Shown in pieces: positions 1 to 10,221 of a stretch of 24,831 nt of DNA. The first letter of the stretch is position 1. Each line of letters starts with the position of its first letter. Below the pieces are notes generated by a model. The model made no database searches. It was not told where the DNA came from and saw only the letters and a program-made list of their open reading frames with translations. Source of the stretch: Phallusia fumigata (taxonomy: Eukaryota; Chordata; Ascidiacea; Phlebobranchia; Ascidiidae); the NCBI GenBank assembly GCA_008931825.1, contig QXVZ01009639.1:2058-26888 (forward strand), written 5' to 3'. The position numbers and the translations under genes are program-made.

Positions 1-10
1 ACCGCTACTT

Positions 11-164
11 GCAGCTTATGGAATAACACTCTGCAGCTTATGCGACTAACAAAGTTAATGGCTGCTGCTTTGGGGACCAAGTCACAAAACATGCAAGTAG
101 TGCTGTAAGCGCCATTAACCTTTACGCCGAATAAGCTGCAATGCTTTATTCCGTAATATGCTAC
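11..164. repeat. Fold-back (MITE-like) inverted repeat
   Basis: Two imperfect inverted arms of about 52 bases (11-62 and 111-164) flank a loop of about 48 bases. The arms share GGAATAA, TGCAGCTTAT and an outer GTTAATGGC/GCCATTAAC pair and would fold into a long hairpin. This is seen directly. That it is a non-autonomous DNA transposon remnant is inferred; no target-site duplication could be checked because the left end is at the window edge. Confidence 0.6.
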
Positions 165-280
165 AATAGATATAGAGCTTTGGTATTTTTTCACAGTTTT
201 TTTATTGTGTTTGTAAATTGATTACAAAAGTTGAACAAAATTCTTGCAAAAGTTGAACAAAGATTTTAAATACTTGTGTA

Positions 281-572
281 TTACCACGTTTTATGCATTG
301 GGTCAGATATTGTGGAAGAGGACTTGACAAGGTCAACGGAGGTCACTTGCGCGGTCACGGTCCGCTGATCGTTGGCTTCGTCAGTGATGATTCGGATAAC
401 ATGAAAGGATTCAGGTTCGATTTTGAATGTAAGTTGTTTACATAAAATATCACGTATTAGCAGCTGAAAGTGGACACCAATGTGGAGGTTGTTGGTGTTG
501 TCTTTTCGGATTAAATCAATATCTCTAAGAGGAGGGCTCAGCAGGTACATTTGCCGTGGGGCACGAGTGCTG
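281..572 (-). CDS. Candidate terminal exon of an unidentified minus-strand gene
   Basis: An open frame of about 96 codons follows a pyrimidine-containing acceptor (CCTCAG, complement of 573-578) and ends in TAA at 281-283. A minus-strand AATAAA (complement of 201-206) lies about 75 bases past the stop. The product has a hydrophilic, mixed composition with stretches such as LHIGVHFQLLIRDI and FKIEPESFHVIRIITDEA that look like a folded domain rather than random sequence. I do not recognise the family. It probably lies inside an intron of the EGF-repeat gene on the other strand, whose first visible exon is at 841. No upstream minus-strand exon was found before that gene, so it may be a nested gene, a fragment or a chance ORF. 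Confidence 0.35.
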
Positions 573-840
573 CTGAGGGGCCATGACCGAAGGACCAAAT
601 AAAAAGTGTTCACATAATTGAATATTGGTTTATTTCAACACAAAATTATATGTGATCATTAAATGGACATGTGGTAAAGTTCAATGCACAATTAATCAAC
701 ATTTGGCCCTAATTTCAATTCTGACATTTGAATAATTTTGCAAGTATTATGTTTTTTCCGCCTGGACAAACTTTCCTAGGATATAACCACATGCTATCAA
801 CTTAATTATAGCCTAAATTTCTGTGGCAAAACTTTTTCAG

Positions 841-3800
841 TTGAACTAGAAGGCCCAGACCCATGCGATTCTGGTCCTTGTCAGCACGAGGGAGAATGCC
901 AGAGGTTTACTGGGTACTACAAATGTGCCTGTCCGGATGGCTACGCAGGATTTAATTGCGAAATTGGTGAGTCGGTAATGTTGTTCCACCGTGGTTATTC
1001 AACTGTGGGTCGCGACGCCCTGGTGGGTCATTTTAATTGTCCAAGGGCGTCGCACAGTAATTTCGTTTCGTGACTAAACTGTTTTTGCTCCAATAAATAC
1101 AACTTTTAATAATAAGCTTCTTAATTGTGTTCTTATTACTGATGCGTCGAAAGTCTAACCAATTATACAAAGGCGTCGTATTGAAAAAAGATTAAAAACC
1201 CGGACAGCCAACTGCATCGATACAAATAAAATCATCAGACCGCATTTTGTACCAACGGAGTGGCTTAAACATTGCTTCAAAATCGTAATCGTTCTTTCCA
1301 GACAAGGACGAATGCGCTTCAATCCCATGCCAGAATGGAGGGGAGTGCGTTGATGATCTGGATGGTTATACTTGTCAATGCATCAACGATTTCGACGGTA
1401 GCCACTGCGAAATAGGTAATGATGTAAGGCAATCGAGGCTAGAGCAAATAAAAAAGCCTTTTCGACATTGTTTTCAGCGCCAGAACCTTGTCTTTCCGAT
1501 CCTTGTCAGAACGGGGGACTTTGTGTGGACAGAGTTACAGATTATGTGTGTTCGTGTCCCAGTGATTTTTATGGAGACCACTGCGAGAATTCAAGTAGGT
1601 CTGATTATGAATGGCAAACTAAAATACGCTGGTTTTTTTGCGAACTAAAATACCCTGGGGTATTTTCGCTTTGATTATCGGTCAATGGGGTTTGGAATAA
1701 AAAAGGTTAAAGAACCACTGCAATGTTTTAAAACAAACACAGAGTAAACTGACGGGACTAACCGTGTTAAAATCTATGAATGGCTTATAACACGGCGCAT
1801 CTGGTTTGTTATTAAAAAGCAATCCGCGTGTCAATTTTTTCCAAAACACAGTCCCCACCCCACCTCCCCCATCCACCACCACAACCACCACCGTTGCCAC
1901 GACGACAACTCTCCCGGAGCCAGGAGCGGACTCGGCATCAACCACCGAACCACCACCAGGAGGAGGAGATGGAGTTCCAACCGATCCCACAGATTCTAAA
2001 GACCCTGGAGGAGATGATAATGTTCCTCCTCCCACTGACAGTACGTACTTCTCGCGGCACGGTTGTAGAGTTTATGTAAGGAGATATGTTTGTTAAACGA
2101 TTGTTGTTTCAGATGCAGACAACACTGCTGATGGGACTGGCAAGCACTCCAAGTATGTTGTTTGTGGTGTGTTTATGAATTAATCAAATCATTCCCTCGC
2201 GTCTTTCCCAAATCGCTCAAAATCATAGCGAAGTACGAACACGTATTAAAGGCAGAAGTCGGGTATATTGAAAAATGAGAAAACAACTTTTTCGCAAAAT
2301 AAAATTATTGTGGTTAGGCCTTTGCTGTCGAGAAGGCCATTTTTCTGGCGGATGACCAATGTAGAATATGTGCATAGCGTTGCACAACTTTTTAAGCGAA
2401 AAAACAGTTTTCCGCACTGATTTCGGACCCATGGTTATGTGTGTGTGTGGTCCGCAGCTTAAACTGCTTATACCGACGTCAAAATATTGGATATAACACC
2501 CTTTAACTTTCCAACCACTGGTGCAAAATCCGGTGTGAAAAATCTACTCTTTGCAATTAAAAGCGAGGACAGATCCCAGAAATGAATTAATAGTTTATTT
2601 ATTAGAAGATTAGTCTCTAGTAACCGTATTGGCAACTAATTTTGTAGTTCTGCATTGATTGCTGCGATCGTCATCATCGTCGTTATAGCTCTCATTTTGG
2701 CCGCCATTTTTCTCTGGTATTGGTGGAAATTCCACAGAGGCAACGACATTGAGGAAACCAAAGCGCCACTCGACAAGGAGGTGACACTCATCAACATGAA
2801 GACTAACTCAGAGCACGGAGAAAGTAAGCAGGCTACAGTAGTGAAGATTGCACAAGACGTTTAAAACACGAAAAATACAAAATAGTTAATAAACGGTTTT
2901 TATGACCTAATCTGTTTTGACTACACCTCATATTCTGTTATAAATCTATACATTTAAAAACAGGCAATCTGTAATGACATAAATATACAAAAACATCCGC
3001 TTTTACTTGCATGTTAACACAACTTGTATGTGTCTTGGGCAGATAAAGAAGGAAAACGACACTCCCGCACGACATCCATCAACAGCGTGACTATGAAGGG
3101 AAATTCGAAGAGCTCCCACGATCAACTTCTTCACAAACTGAAAAGAATGTCGGCTGGTATTATAATGGAAGAAGTTCCACCGGAACCGCAGGTAAGCACA
3201 ATTGGTGTCGATTCAATTTTATAAGAGGTTCTTAACCAGGGGGTTACTCGTGCCCCTGAGCCGGAATACGAGATCTGTTCCTAGGAGGTACGAGGATTGT
3301 GGTTATTTGAATATGAGAACAATAATAACTTTCCGGAAATTACTGTAATGGTTACGACTGGTTAGTACTTTAGGGGAACCACAAAAAAAGTTTAAGAATC
3401 ACTGCTTCATCAGCAGTATTATACCTATGTTATCATAGATGGCTTTAGTTTAAAGCAGTATATCTTTACGCCTTTCTTGCCCACAGCGACTGAATGCGTT
3501 CAACAATTCAACTCACCCACAACAAGTCATGGGACCCACGTCTTACCCCAACCCCAACGTACCCCACCACCCGCACCAGCAGCAACAACCGGAAGTTCAT
3601 AGCAACGGTGCCTATCAGGGACAACCGGTCCCGCCCGATCAATCACCACTAAAGTGAGTTATTATGACACCAACCGGTTTGTTTTCTAATTATAAGACCG
3701 CACAAACAAGGTGATCTGTCATGCTCGTTAAGTGTTCGTAATTGCCCGAAATCGCGCTTTAGACAAAGGCTAATCGCGAGTATAATCCATCTATTGTATC

Positions 3801-5803
3801 GGAAATTCCACAGTTTTTGTTTGTAAGTCGACCACTTATTGTAAAATCGATACCGCAGGAGAATCTCTGTCCCGGTTTCGCAAAACGAAATGAGTCAATT
3901 GGNATCCACCAATTGTCACCTCAACTTTTTAGCGCCTTTATCGACATTTTAACGTTGCGCAGCTATTCCCGGCCTGGTTATTGTGTCGGTATGTTTTCTT
4001 TCACCAAGGAAAAATATCAAAATCATCAATGTGTGCAAAGATAACGTTGTTTTACCTCTCCAGGAACGTTTTTTTATTTGTCGAAAACGACAAGTATCTG
4101 CAAGGTAGTAGTTCCCGCTGTCAAACACTCCATTTCATTTAAAAATGCATGCAAAATTGTTGTAAAACCGAATAAATTTAGAAAGTCAAATGGTCACTCA
4201 CTAATCTCTGCTTCGCTTCGTTAACAGGAAGCGATGGACATCCTCGATAACGTGCGCAAAGATCTTTACGGGAAAGATACGCCTCCGTTGAACCGCGAAA
4301 AAAGTGTCTTTCTGAGGCCGCACGAGGTAGCAAAGATGATGAATTCTTTCCACAAGCGACCGCGCTATGAAGATGACCCGGAACCGAAAAACGAAACTAC
4401 AAGCTTTCAAAGCTCGTACGGGTTAGTAGTTGCTCCCTAATGTTTTCCTTTTTATGCCAGTTTATTGTAAGTTTACGAATACAACGTGTGTTATCATACA
4501 ATTTGCTTACAGAAACAACCACTTCTATATAGCGCCACAGTGTTTAAACACACTACTGGTGACACAAATGTTTGTAACATGGAGTTTCCATCAGCAAACG
4601 TGGCTTCACATCACTCGTTTGAATATAAATCAATTGAATCACAAAAATATATTGAAAATCATTCGCCCCATCCCACATTTTTTCTGTAGACCTTCTGACA
4701 CCGAAAACAGACATCGTAAATGGAATCGGGATTTTCGGGAGTGCACCCCGATACGGGAGGAGACCGGAACGGATAAAGATGCGGACGATCACAAACCTAA
4801 ACATGAACCGCAACACAACAAACCAAGGTAGAGTTTCTGCAACTCGTCTCTTTCAATGTATTTACAGTTTGTAATAAATGTATACACGGTGCTATTTTGA
4901 GCAGCAAAATCTACGAACCCGAATCCAAAGAGCCAACCAATCACGATCGACTTCGAAAACGTCCAAAACGTTTTCCGTCAGCCCGAACCCTAGATCCTGA
5001 CGAAAAAGTTCACGACTGGTTAAAAAACTCGCCAAAGTTTAAAAAGGTAAAACAAACAAAGGATACTTGCAAACCATAGGAAGCTAGTGATTTGTTACTA
5101 AGGTTAGCCAATGATTTGTACTTTTAGCCTGGATACAAGCCACGCCGCCAGGGTTCGCCAACGAGCACTGTTCCCACCGAGACCTATACAGTTTTGACGC
5201 GACCAATGCCGTCAAAGCAAGGCGACCACAAAAAGTATGATTTATTTGTCAATACAATTTTGCAGATCTATTTGAATAAGAACTGATGATGCCACTTATT
5301 TGGCAAAATCGATTTTGTTGTCCGCAATAAGAAATTATCAGACTGATGAGAGTGCATTGGAAGCTTCAGCTCTATTACAGTTTAGCAGGTTGTGTGCGAT
5401 CTTCTCAAAGAACTTACTAGTACTACCTGCCCAAAGTGTACATATAATTTTAGTTGGTATTTACTAACAGTGGGACTAAAGGTGAGCACGCCTCGAATGA
5501 CGACGGAGACAAAAGTTCGGCGATGGTTCAAAGAACTATAAGACAGACAAGACGAGTTCTTCCCGACAACAAGCCGATGCTGCCTATCACCGGTAAGTTA
5601 CAGGTAAACGTTGGTGGTTTAAAAATAGCGCACTCGATCGTTTCGTGAAGTTAACGTTTGTTTCAGAGAACAAAGCCAAGTCCCTTGTGGAAAAACTAAT
5701 TAAGGCACCGGCCCGAAGCAAGCAGAATGTGGTTGGTCCAGGTCTGACTGTAGAACGAGAAAACGCTTTTGTTGGAGACGGAGCTGCTGTTGACTACTTC
5801 TGA
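841..5803 (+). CDS. EGF-repeat single-pass membrane protein with long cytoplasmic tail (5' incomplete)
   Basis: Exons read at 841-966, 1302-1415, 1478-1594, 1852-2040, 2113-2152, 2648-2823, 3043-3191, 3487-3653, a proposed microexon 3859-3874, 4228-4421, 4690-4827, 4905-5046, 5128-5234, 5471-5592 and 5667-5803, all with GT-AG borders and agreeing phases; about 643 visible residues. The first three exons each encode one six-cysteine EGF module and have phase 1-1 borders, typical of shuffled EGF exons. The second begins DKDEC and continues [12 protein letters not shown], a calcium-binding EGF pattern. Then come a Thr/Pro-rich, probably O-glycosylated stalk, a transmembrane helix ([20 protein letters not shown], about residue 197 on), a WYWWKFHR stop-transfer, and a basic, Ser/Pro-rich tail of about 420 residues ending AAVDYF. 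No kinase or other known domain is visible in the tail. The signal peptide and any further EGF repeats must lie left of the window. A cell-surface receptor or adhesion role is inferred; the gene is not identified. Confidence 0.85.
1002..1058. repeat. Short hairpin inverted repeat in EGF-gene intron
   Basis: Arms ACTGTG...GCGACGCCC and GGGCGTCGCACAGT pair across a loop of about 25 bases. The left arm has four extra bases between the two matching blocks. It lies in the intron after the first EGF exon and is probably a small transposon remnant. Confidence 0.45.
3223..3404. mobile_element. hAT-like MITE remnant in intron
   Basis: The left end contains GGTTCTTAACCAGG and the right end TTTAAGAATCACTG, which are near inverse complements. 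Internal blocks such as GGGGTTACTCGTGCCCCTG and GGGGAACCACAAAAAAAG resemble the ends of hAT-type non-autonomous elements common in animal genomes. The immediate flanks show no 8-bp duplication, so the copy is probably old. It lies inside an intron of the EGF-repeat gene. Confidence 0.5.
3859..3874 (+). CDS. Proposed 16-nt microexon of the EGF-repeat gene
   Basis: The exon ending at 3653 leaves phase 2, while the open frame starting at 4228 needs phase 0, so direct joining hits a stop after 20 codons. A 16-base segment between TACCGCAG and GTTTCG supplies one plus fifteen bases, restores the frame and encodes the core of KRISVP before EAMDIL. The donor is weak, and an N 29 bases downstream (3903) leaves room for a different missing exon. 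No other short exon that I examined in this intron closes the phase. Confidence 0.4.
3903..3903. other. Single N, probable contig join
   Basis: One of only four ambiguous bases in the window. It lies in an intron of the EGF-repeat gene. Unlike the Ns at 12104 and 23408 it shows no duplicated flank. Sequence may be missing here. Confidence 0.6.
5267..5280 (+). other. 14-base match to the Ciona spliced-leader 3' end
   Basis: TCTATTTGAATAAG equals the last 14 bases of the 16-base Ciona trans-spliced leader as I remember it. It lies in the intron after the exon ending at 5234. It is not followed by the GT donor needed in an SL RNA gene (AACTGATG follows), so it is not an active leader gene. It could be chance or the footprint of a reinserted trans-spliced mRNA. 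Confidence 0.35.
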
Positions 5804-6251
5804 ACAACCGACGCTGGGAACATCGTCCTAATTTGTTCTAGTAATAATGGTTCGGAATGTTTTTTGATACGCCTGCGGAAATGTGTGTGTGCCACACAGC
5901 GTACCATAGCAATTATTTGGAATTAAACGTTAAAACTGTTATTGTGCCAGGTAATTTGAGTGTTTTGTAAGAAATGTGTGATGTATTAAACAATGACCAC
6001 ATTGCGTGTAAATTATTTGTGTGTTTTTTTTGTGTGTTGTTAAATTTAACATTCACCACTTTTTTAATTAATCAGACACCAAACAAAAACCTAAGTAAAA
6101 AAAACATATACTACTGAGGTTATTTGTATGTGATTGTCTTTTACCGTTACGTTATTATGTCGAAATCGTATTTGCATTAAAAATGTTTTCTTCAACTTTG
6201 CTCTGCATCCTCATCTCTGATCACACAATGCCTAAACACTGGCAAGTATAT

Positions 6252-6287
6252 TTTATTGGAACGCATACATACAACGAACAAAATAAA
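6252..6287. promoter_or_regulatory. Facing poly(A) signals of convergent genes
   Basis: A plus-strand AATAAA lies at 6282-6287, about 480 bases after the EGF-gene stop. A minus-strand AATAAA (TTTATT at 6252-6257) lies about 525 bases after the KCNMB-like stop. Each signal lies 25 bases beyond the other in the direction of transcription, so the 3' UTRs of the two genes would overlap if both are used. Another plus-strand AATAAA lies near 6317. Confidence 0.45.
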
Positions 6288-6472
6288 GATTTAACACGAG
6301 AAATACGACTCAAGATAAATAAAATGTACAAAACAATAAGTAAGATGTCATGAGGGGTCCATCTCTCATCCGAACAATTACCTGTCTTACGGTTCCACAA
6401 GTGATTTTTTTTTCACAAGTGATTACGGTTCCACAAGTGAGCAATTTTTCTCCTATTGAAGTTAATTGAAAC

Positions 6473-6560
6473 CAGTGGCGCAAATACATTAAAATTATTG
6501 AAGGGGGCTTTCGACTTCTGCGTATATTTTGGTGTAGATAACGTCACATCGATTGACGGA
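6473..6560 (+). repeat. Dispersed repeat, copy A
   Basis: The stretch beginning CAGTGGCGCAAATACATTAA, followed by a G-run, TCGACTTCTG and ACGTCAC, aligns with 9700-9785, which reads GTGGCGCAAGTCCATTAAAA, a G-run, TTGACTTCTG and GCGTCAC. It is an interspersed element end of the GTGGCGCAA...GGGGG type seen in many invertebrates; the family is not named here. It lies just downstream of the KCNMB-like stop, within the probable 3' UTR. Confidence 0.5.
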
Positions 6561-6782
6561 AAGTTGTGTCGTAACAATACAGATTTATATATTACATTAG
6601 CTGTAACTATTGTATTAAAACCAACAAATCTACAATATTTGTGTAAGGATGTACAGAATTCCCCCCGCCCCATAGAGATTTGCGCCCGTTATTGAAACCC
6701 ACAGAAAAAAATGCGCTCTTAAAAACGTTTTTAGTATTTGCTTGTGATAAGGTCAACGACCAACATTCACAGTCGGACAAAG

Positions 6783-8722
6783 CTATATTCTCTCAGCGTT
6801 TCGGTGTTGGCGAGATTCACGTGAGGGAGGGCGCTGGGTGCCTGGAAGAGCCGACGGTCGTTGGTGATGGACGGGACGATTGTTGTCGCCGGTTACTCCA
6901 AAGTTCATGTAACTTCGGTTTTGGGACAACGGTGGAGGCTGATCCTTTTTGGCTTGTCTTCTTCCGATTCGGCAGAAGATACAAACACAGATCAAGGATG
7001 CGATGAATGTTGCGGACGGGATCGCCAGCGAGAGGATGACAAGAAGAAGACTGTAATTGCGCTCGATGATCACCTAAAAATATATGCTTGTGGTAGTTAA
7101 AACATGGTTTAAAGAAGAGCAGAACATTTTCCTATCACATAGCAATAGACCTATATGCAAAACTAATCTGTTTTCAACATATGGAATGTTTCCAGGCAAG
7201 TCTAATACACTTTTCGTGGCTGCTTTTGCTGCACAGCTGAAAAACTTCGATGGCTTTATTCTGTAAACAGACCTACAGTACAGAACTAGTTATTTTTTTG
7301 CATAATGTTGGAGTAAAATCTCTTCGCGTGCAATGTTAAGAGAGTCGCATGTTTACCGTTTTCATAGATGTGTGTTAACAAAATATTAGTGCCTTCTTGG
7401 TAAAAATCCAATACGATGTACCTGGGTAGGCTTGTCAGGGTTGTACATGCAGTTGTAGGGCACGTCTGAATCTCCAAATTCCGATAAGAAGTTGTCGATT
7501 TCCAACGTGTTCTGCTTTTTGTGTCGTTTACACACTTGCGTGGAACACTGAAGATGCAAATAATAATTTGCATTTAAGTATCCGTTAAGTTGACATTTTG
7601 GATTAAAAACGCTGTTTTATACGTGAATCTTAAGGTTGTACACTGTACATGTAAATGATGATGTCTTAGTAATTCCAGCTATCATTTTACATTCCTCTGT
7701 TGGGCGTTACATCAAGTGAAGTAAGTGGCAAAATGACCAGTTATTTGCCTAATATTTTTTGTATTTTAAATATATACGTGTAACAGAGGGTTTTCTTGTC
7801 AAAAGTTTTCCTATGAAGTCGAAGAGACAACTTACATCACTGTTTTCAGTAAGAGCCATTCCCTCGTCTTTATGTATCATAGACTTTATTGTCGAGTTTT
7901 CCTGAAAAACAGTGCTATTTAAATCATGTCTTTAGCACGAAACGCGACCACTAACTTACGTAGGGACCATCAATGTTGTACTGCACAAACACTTGGAGAC
8001 AAGGAAAGGTTGATTTGCAGTAGGGACTGTTGTCGTTGTTTAAACCTGAACATTTGCACGTTCGGTACTCCAAGATTTCGTAGCGAAGAACATTACATTT
8101 TGTATCCTGTGATCAAACAAGATAGGTTGGTTGTTTCTTTCAGATGTTAAACCAGCCAAGTGCAAAAAATGTAATACCAACAAATGTAGACGACTACACA
8201 GTTAATTTAGGGGTACTGTAAGTTTTCTTACAGACACAAAAGCAACAAGTAATTTCAACTTTTTTTTACACAAGTCAATCTCCCTTCAGTCTCACAAGAA
8301 GACAATTGTATTTCTCTAAGGAATGAAGGCATCCTCATGATTAAATTTGAATATATGACACTCACAGTGCCTACCTTTATTTACGAAATACATATTTGTA
8401 ATAAGACCTAAGGGTAAACCACTTGTATAGTAAAAGTTACTTGTAACCATCCGGAACCAAGTCTATGTCCGTCATACTATTCTACAGCGATTTCTCAAAT
8501 TCAAATTATACGTAGGTACGGTAAAAAATCAAAACTCTGTCAATTCAACAGGTCCCTCACCTTGTAATGAATTGCACGAAGCCCTGGTCTAGCGAACAGC
8601 AAACCGTCAACAACCAGGGCTATTCCGCTCACCAAGCATATCACAACTGCAATAGATATCACACACGGGGCACCTTCGCAGGTTTTGCGTTTTGGTGGCC
8701 GATACTGGAAATGAATACTCAT
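6783..8722 (-). CDS. BK (calcium-activated potassium) channel beta subunit, KCNMB-like
   Basis: Five exons on the minus strand, all in phase 0: 8561-8722, 7960-8106, 7836-7901, 7422-7547 and 6783-7073, giving 263 residues (vertebrate KCNMB1-4 are about 190-280). The layout is that of the family: a short cytoplasmic N-terminus (MSIHFQYRPPKRKT), TM1 at about 20-43, a Cys-rich extracellular loop (about 45-170), TM2 at about 175-200 and a cytoplasmic tail. The loop carries family-like blocks: FPCLQVFVQYNIDG, then MIHKDEG (compare YHTEE), then ENSDCSTQVC (compare NQKCSYIPKC), then YNCMYNPDKPTQVIIERNYS (compare CYSDP..KSVILTKLYS). N105 in ENST is a potential glycosylation site. The product would join the Slo1 pore at the plasma membrane and tune calcium and voltage gating. 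The 63-residue tail is Pro/Arg/Gln-rich and longer than in most vertebrate members. The exon-4 donor (GTACAT) is weak. Assignment to a particular vertebrate paralogue is not possible. Confidence 0.88.
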
Positions 8723-8737
8723 TTTTCTCCTCTAATA

Positions 8738-8744
8738 CCTGCAA
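8738..8744 (-). promoter_or_regulatory. 3' splice acceptor just upstream of KCNMB-like ATG
   Basis: On the minus strand GTTTTAGTTGCAG precedes GTATTAGAGGAGAAAA and the ATG at 8722, leaving a 16-base leader. Either a 5' UTR exon lies farther upstream or this is a spliced-leader trans-splice site, which is common in Ciona. The sequence shows only the acceptor; the mechanism is inferred. Confidence 0.4.
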
Positions 8745-9699
8745 CTAAAACAGTGTTACCAGCACCTTCGAAAATCCAGCAGTACACGGGAACAGTGAAC
8801 GACTATTTACCTACTAGCTGTTTGTAGCCCGAAGCGACAAAGCCACGCATATACTACTTTTTACGTCATAATGAGAATCGAAGCATTCGCCAGACTCGAT
8901 GTTGCCGAAATAATTTGAATGTTATATCTATGGGAAAATGAACTTCTATTGAAACAACGAACAAACTTGCTTTCACACGTGTGAAACAGTCGACACAAAC
9001 ACAGGGCCAAACAACAACCAATGCCCAAGCTCTGTAACAAAGTTTGTCCGAAAGCAGTTAATCTAAACTGCCTGCCCCAAACAGCAATTATCATCGTAAT
9101 TTGAATTCATGCGACAAAACGATTTCAAATTGTAACCAAAGCATCGCAGAGCAGGCTTGCAACTTTTTAGTTTCGCAAAGTAAAAAAAATTGAAACAACG
9201 ACTCTGTTAATTGTTCGCAGAAGACTGTGGGAAAATGACTGCGATCATTTTTGGTTCGCGTTGGCCGAAGCGGAGATCATGAATCATATAGTTGTTAATC
9301 AGGAAGTATCCACAAAAACGTCATTCGAACTGATTGGGTAACATTGTGGTTACAGCTTTGTTTGTGGTCATTTTAGGTTGTTGTGAGTAAAGAAGACTTA
9401 AAAGTCAAGACAATTGGCAAAACATCAACATGTTATGTGTTCTTAAAGTGTTTTGTGGTGCATCATGCATGCGAATGATTTATCTTGGACGTATACGATC
9501 TTTAAATGACGAATCTTGCACACCACTAAGTTTATTATCCCCATACCGTTTAACATTTGTTCTTGTGGTAATTCACGAGCGTCCTGTATCCCATCATATA
9601 CGTGCATTGGTTGGACAATTAAGAATGTCCTAAATTTCCTTACACTGGTAGCTTTGCGCGCGCTTATGAACTCACGGTAAATGTTTTTGGTTGGGAACA
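8745..9699. other. Upstream region of KCNMB-like gene, no gene seen
   Basis: No exon with consistent coding character or splice borders was found on either strand. The region is AT-rich and presumably holds the promoter or outron of the minus-strand KCNMB-like gene. No confident regulatory motif was recognised. Confidence 0.5.
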
Positions 9700-9785
9700 G
9701 TGTGGCGCAAGTCCATTAAAATTATTGGGGGAGGGGGGCTTTTGACTTCTGAGGGTAATTTTCGACGGTTAGTTATAGCGTCACT
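9700..9785 (+). repeat. Dispersed repeat, copy B
   Basis: Aligns with copy A at 6473-6560 over the GTGGCGCAA start, CATTAAAATTATTG, a long G-run, GACTTCTG and a closing CGTCAC. The copies are diverged, so the insertions are old or independent. The flanking stretch 9786-10220 has no recognisable gene. Confidence 0.5.
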
Positions 9786-10221
9786 ATTCAGATTTTTACT
9801 GTTACAATGGGTTACCTTTCGACTGAGACGGTTTAAAACTCTATTAAAACTGTTTACGGTTTACGCGATCGCTTAACTGTATTTTTTTTCAAGTGCTAAA
9901 ATCGTATTAATGCTACAGCAAACCAGCTTTAGGATCGCTTGAAATATTTGAAACAAGATTTCGTTTTTTTGGGAATCCACAGTTGGGATTAAAGACGGAC
10001 AGACTGTGCAAAAAACGTTCGTGTCGCTAAAAACAACTTATCTGATATGTACAATTTTAAAAACTCTTACTAGTACAGGTTTGCCAATCTATGCTTAACG
10101 ACACATCTACAGTCGATCGATTTTAACCTTGTCATCTCAAACGAAATCCAACGAAAGTTGTTTTTTGTTTTCACAGAAAAAGTAAAACAGTAACGGAGGG
10201 TGCGGGAAGAAACGTAGGAAT

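Noticed and set aside
1682-2096. Long open frames on both strands over the Thr/Pro stalk exon
   Set aside because: They are shadows of the low-complexity ACC/CCA repeat codons; only the plus frame with phase-1 borders fits the gene.
5267-5280. An SL RNA gene
   Set aside because: The leader-like bases are not followed by a GT donor, an Sm site or a hairpin, so it cannot be an active SL RNA gene.
6389-6440. Short direct repeat ACGGTTCCACAAGTGA (two copies) near the end of the KCNMB-like 3' UTR
   Set aside because: Only two close copies with a T-run between them; a local slippage duplication with no sign of function.
8567-8827. Plus-strand open frame across the KCNMB-like first exon
   Set aside because: Antisense shadow; the minus frame has the TM helix, splice donor and family matches.
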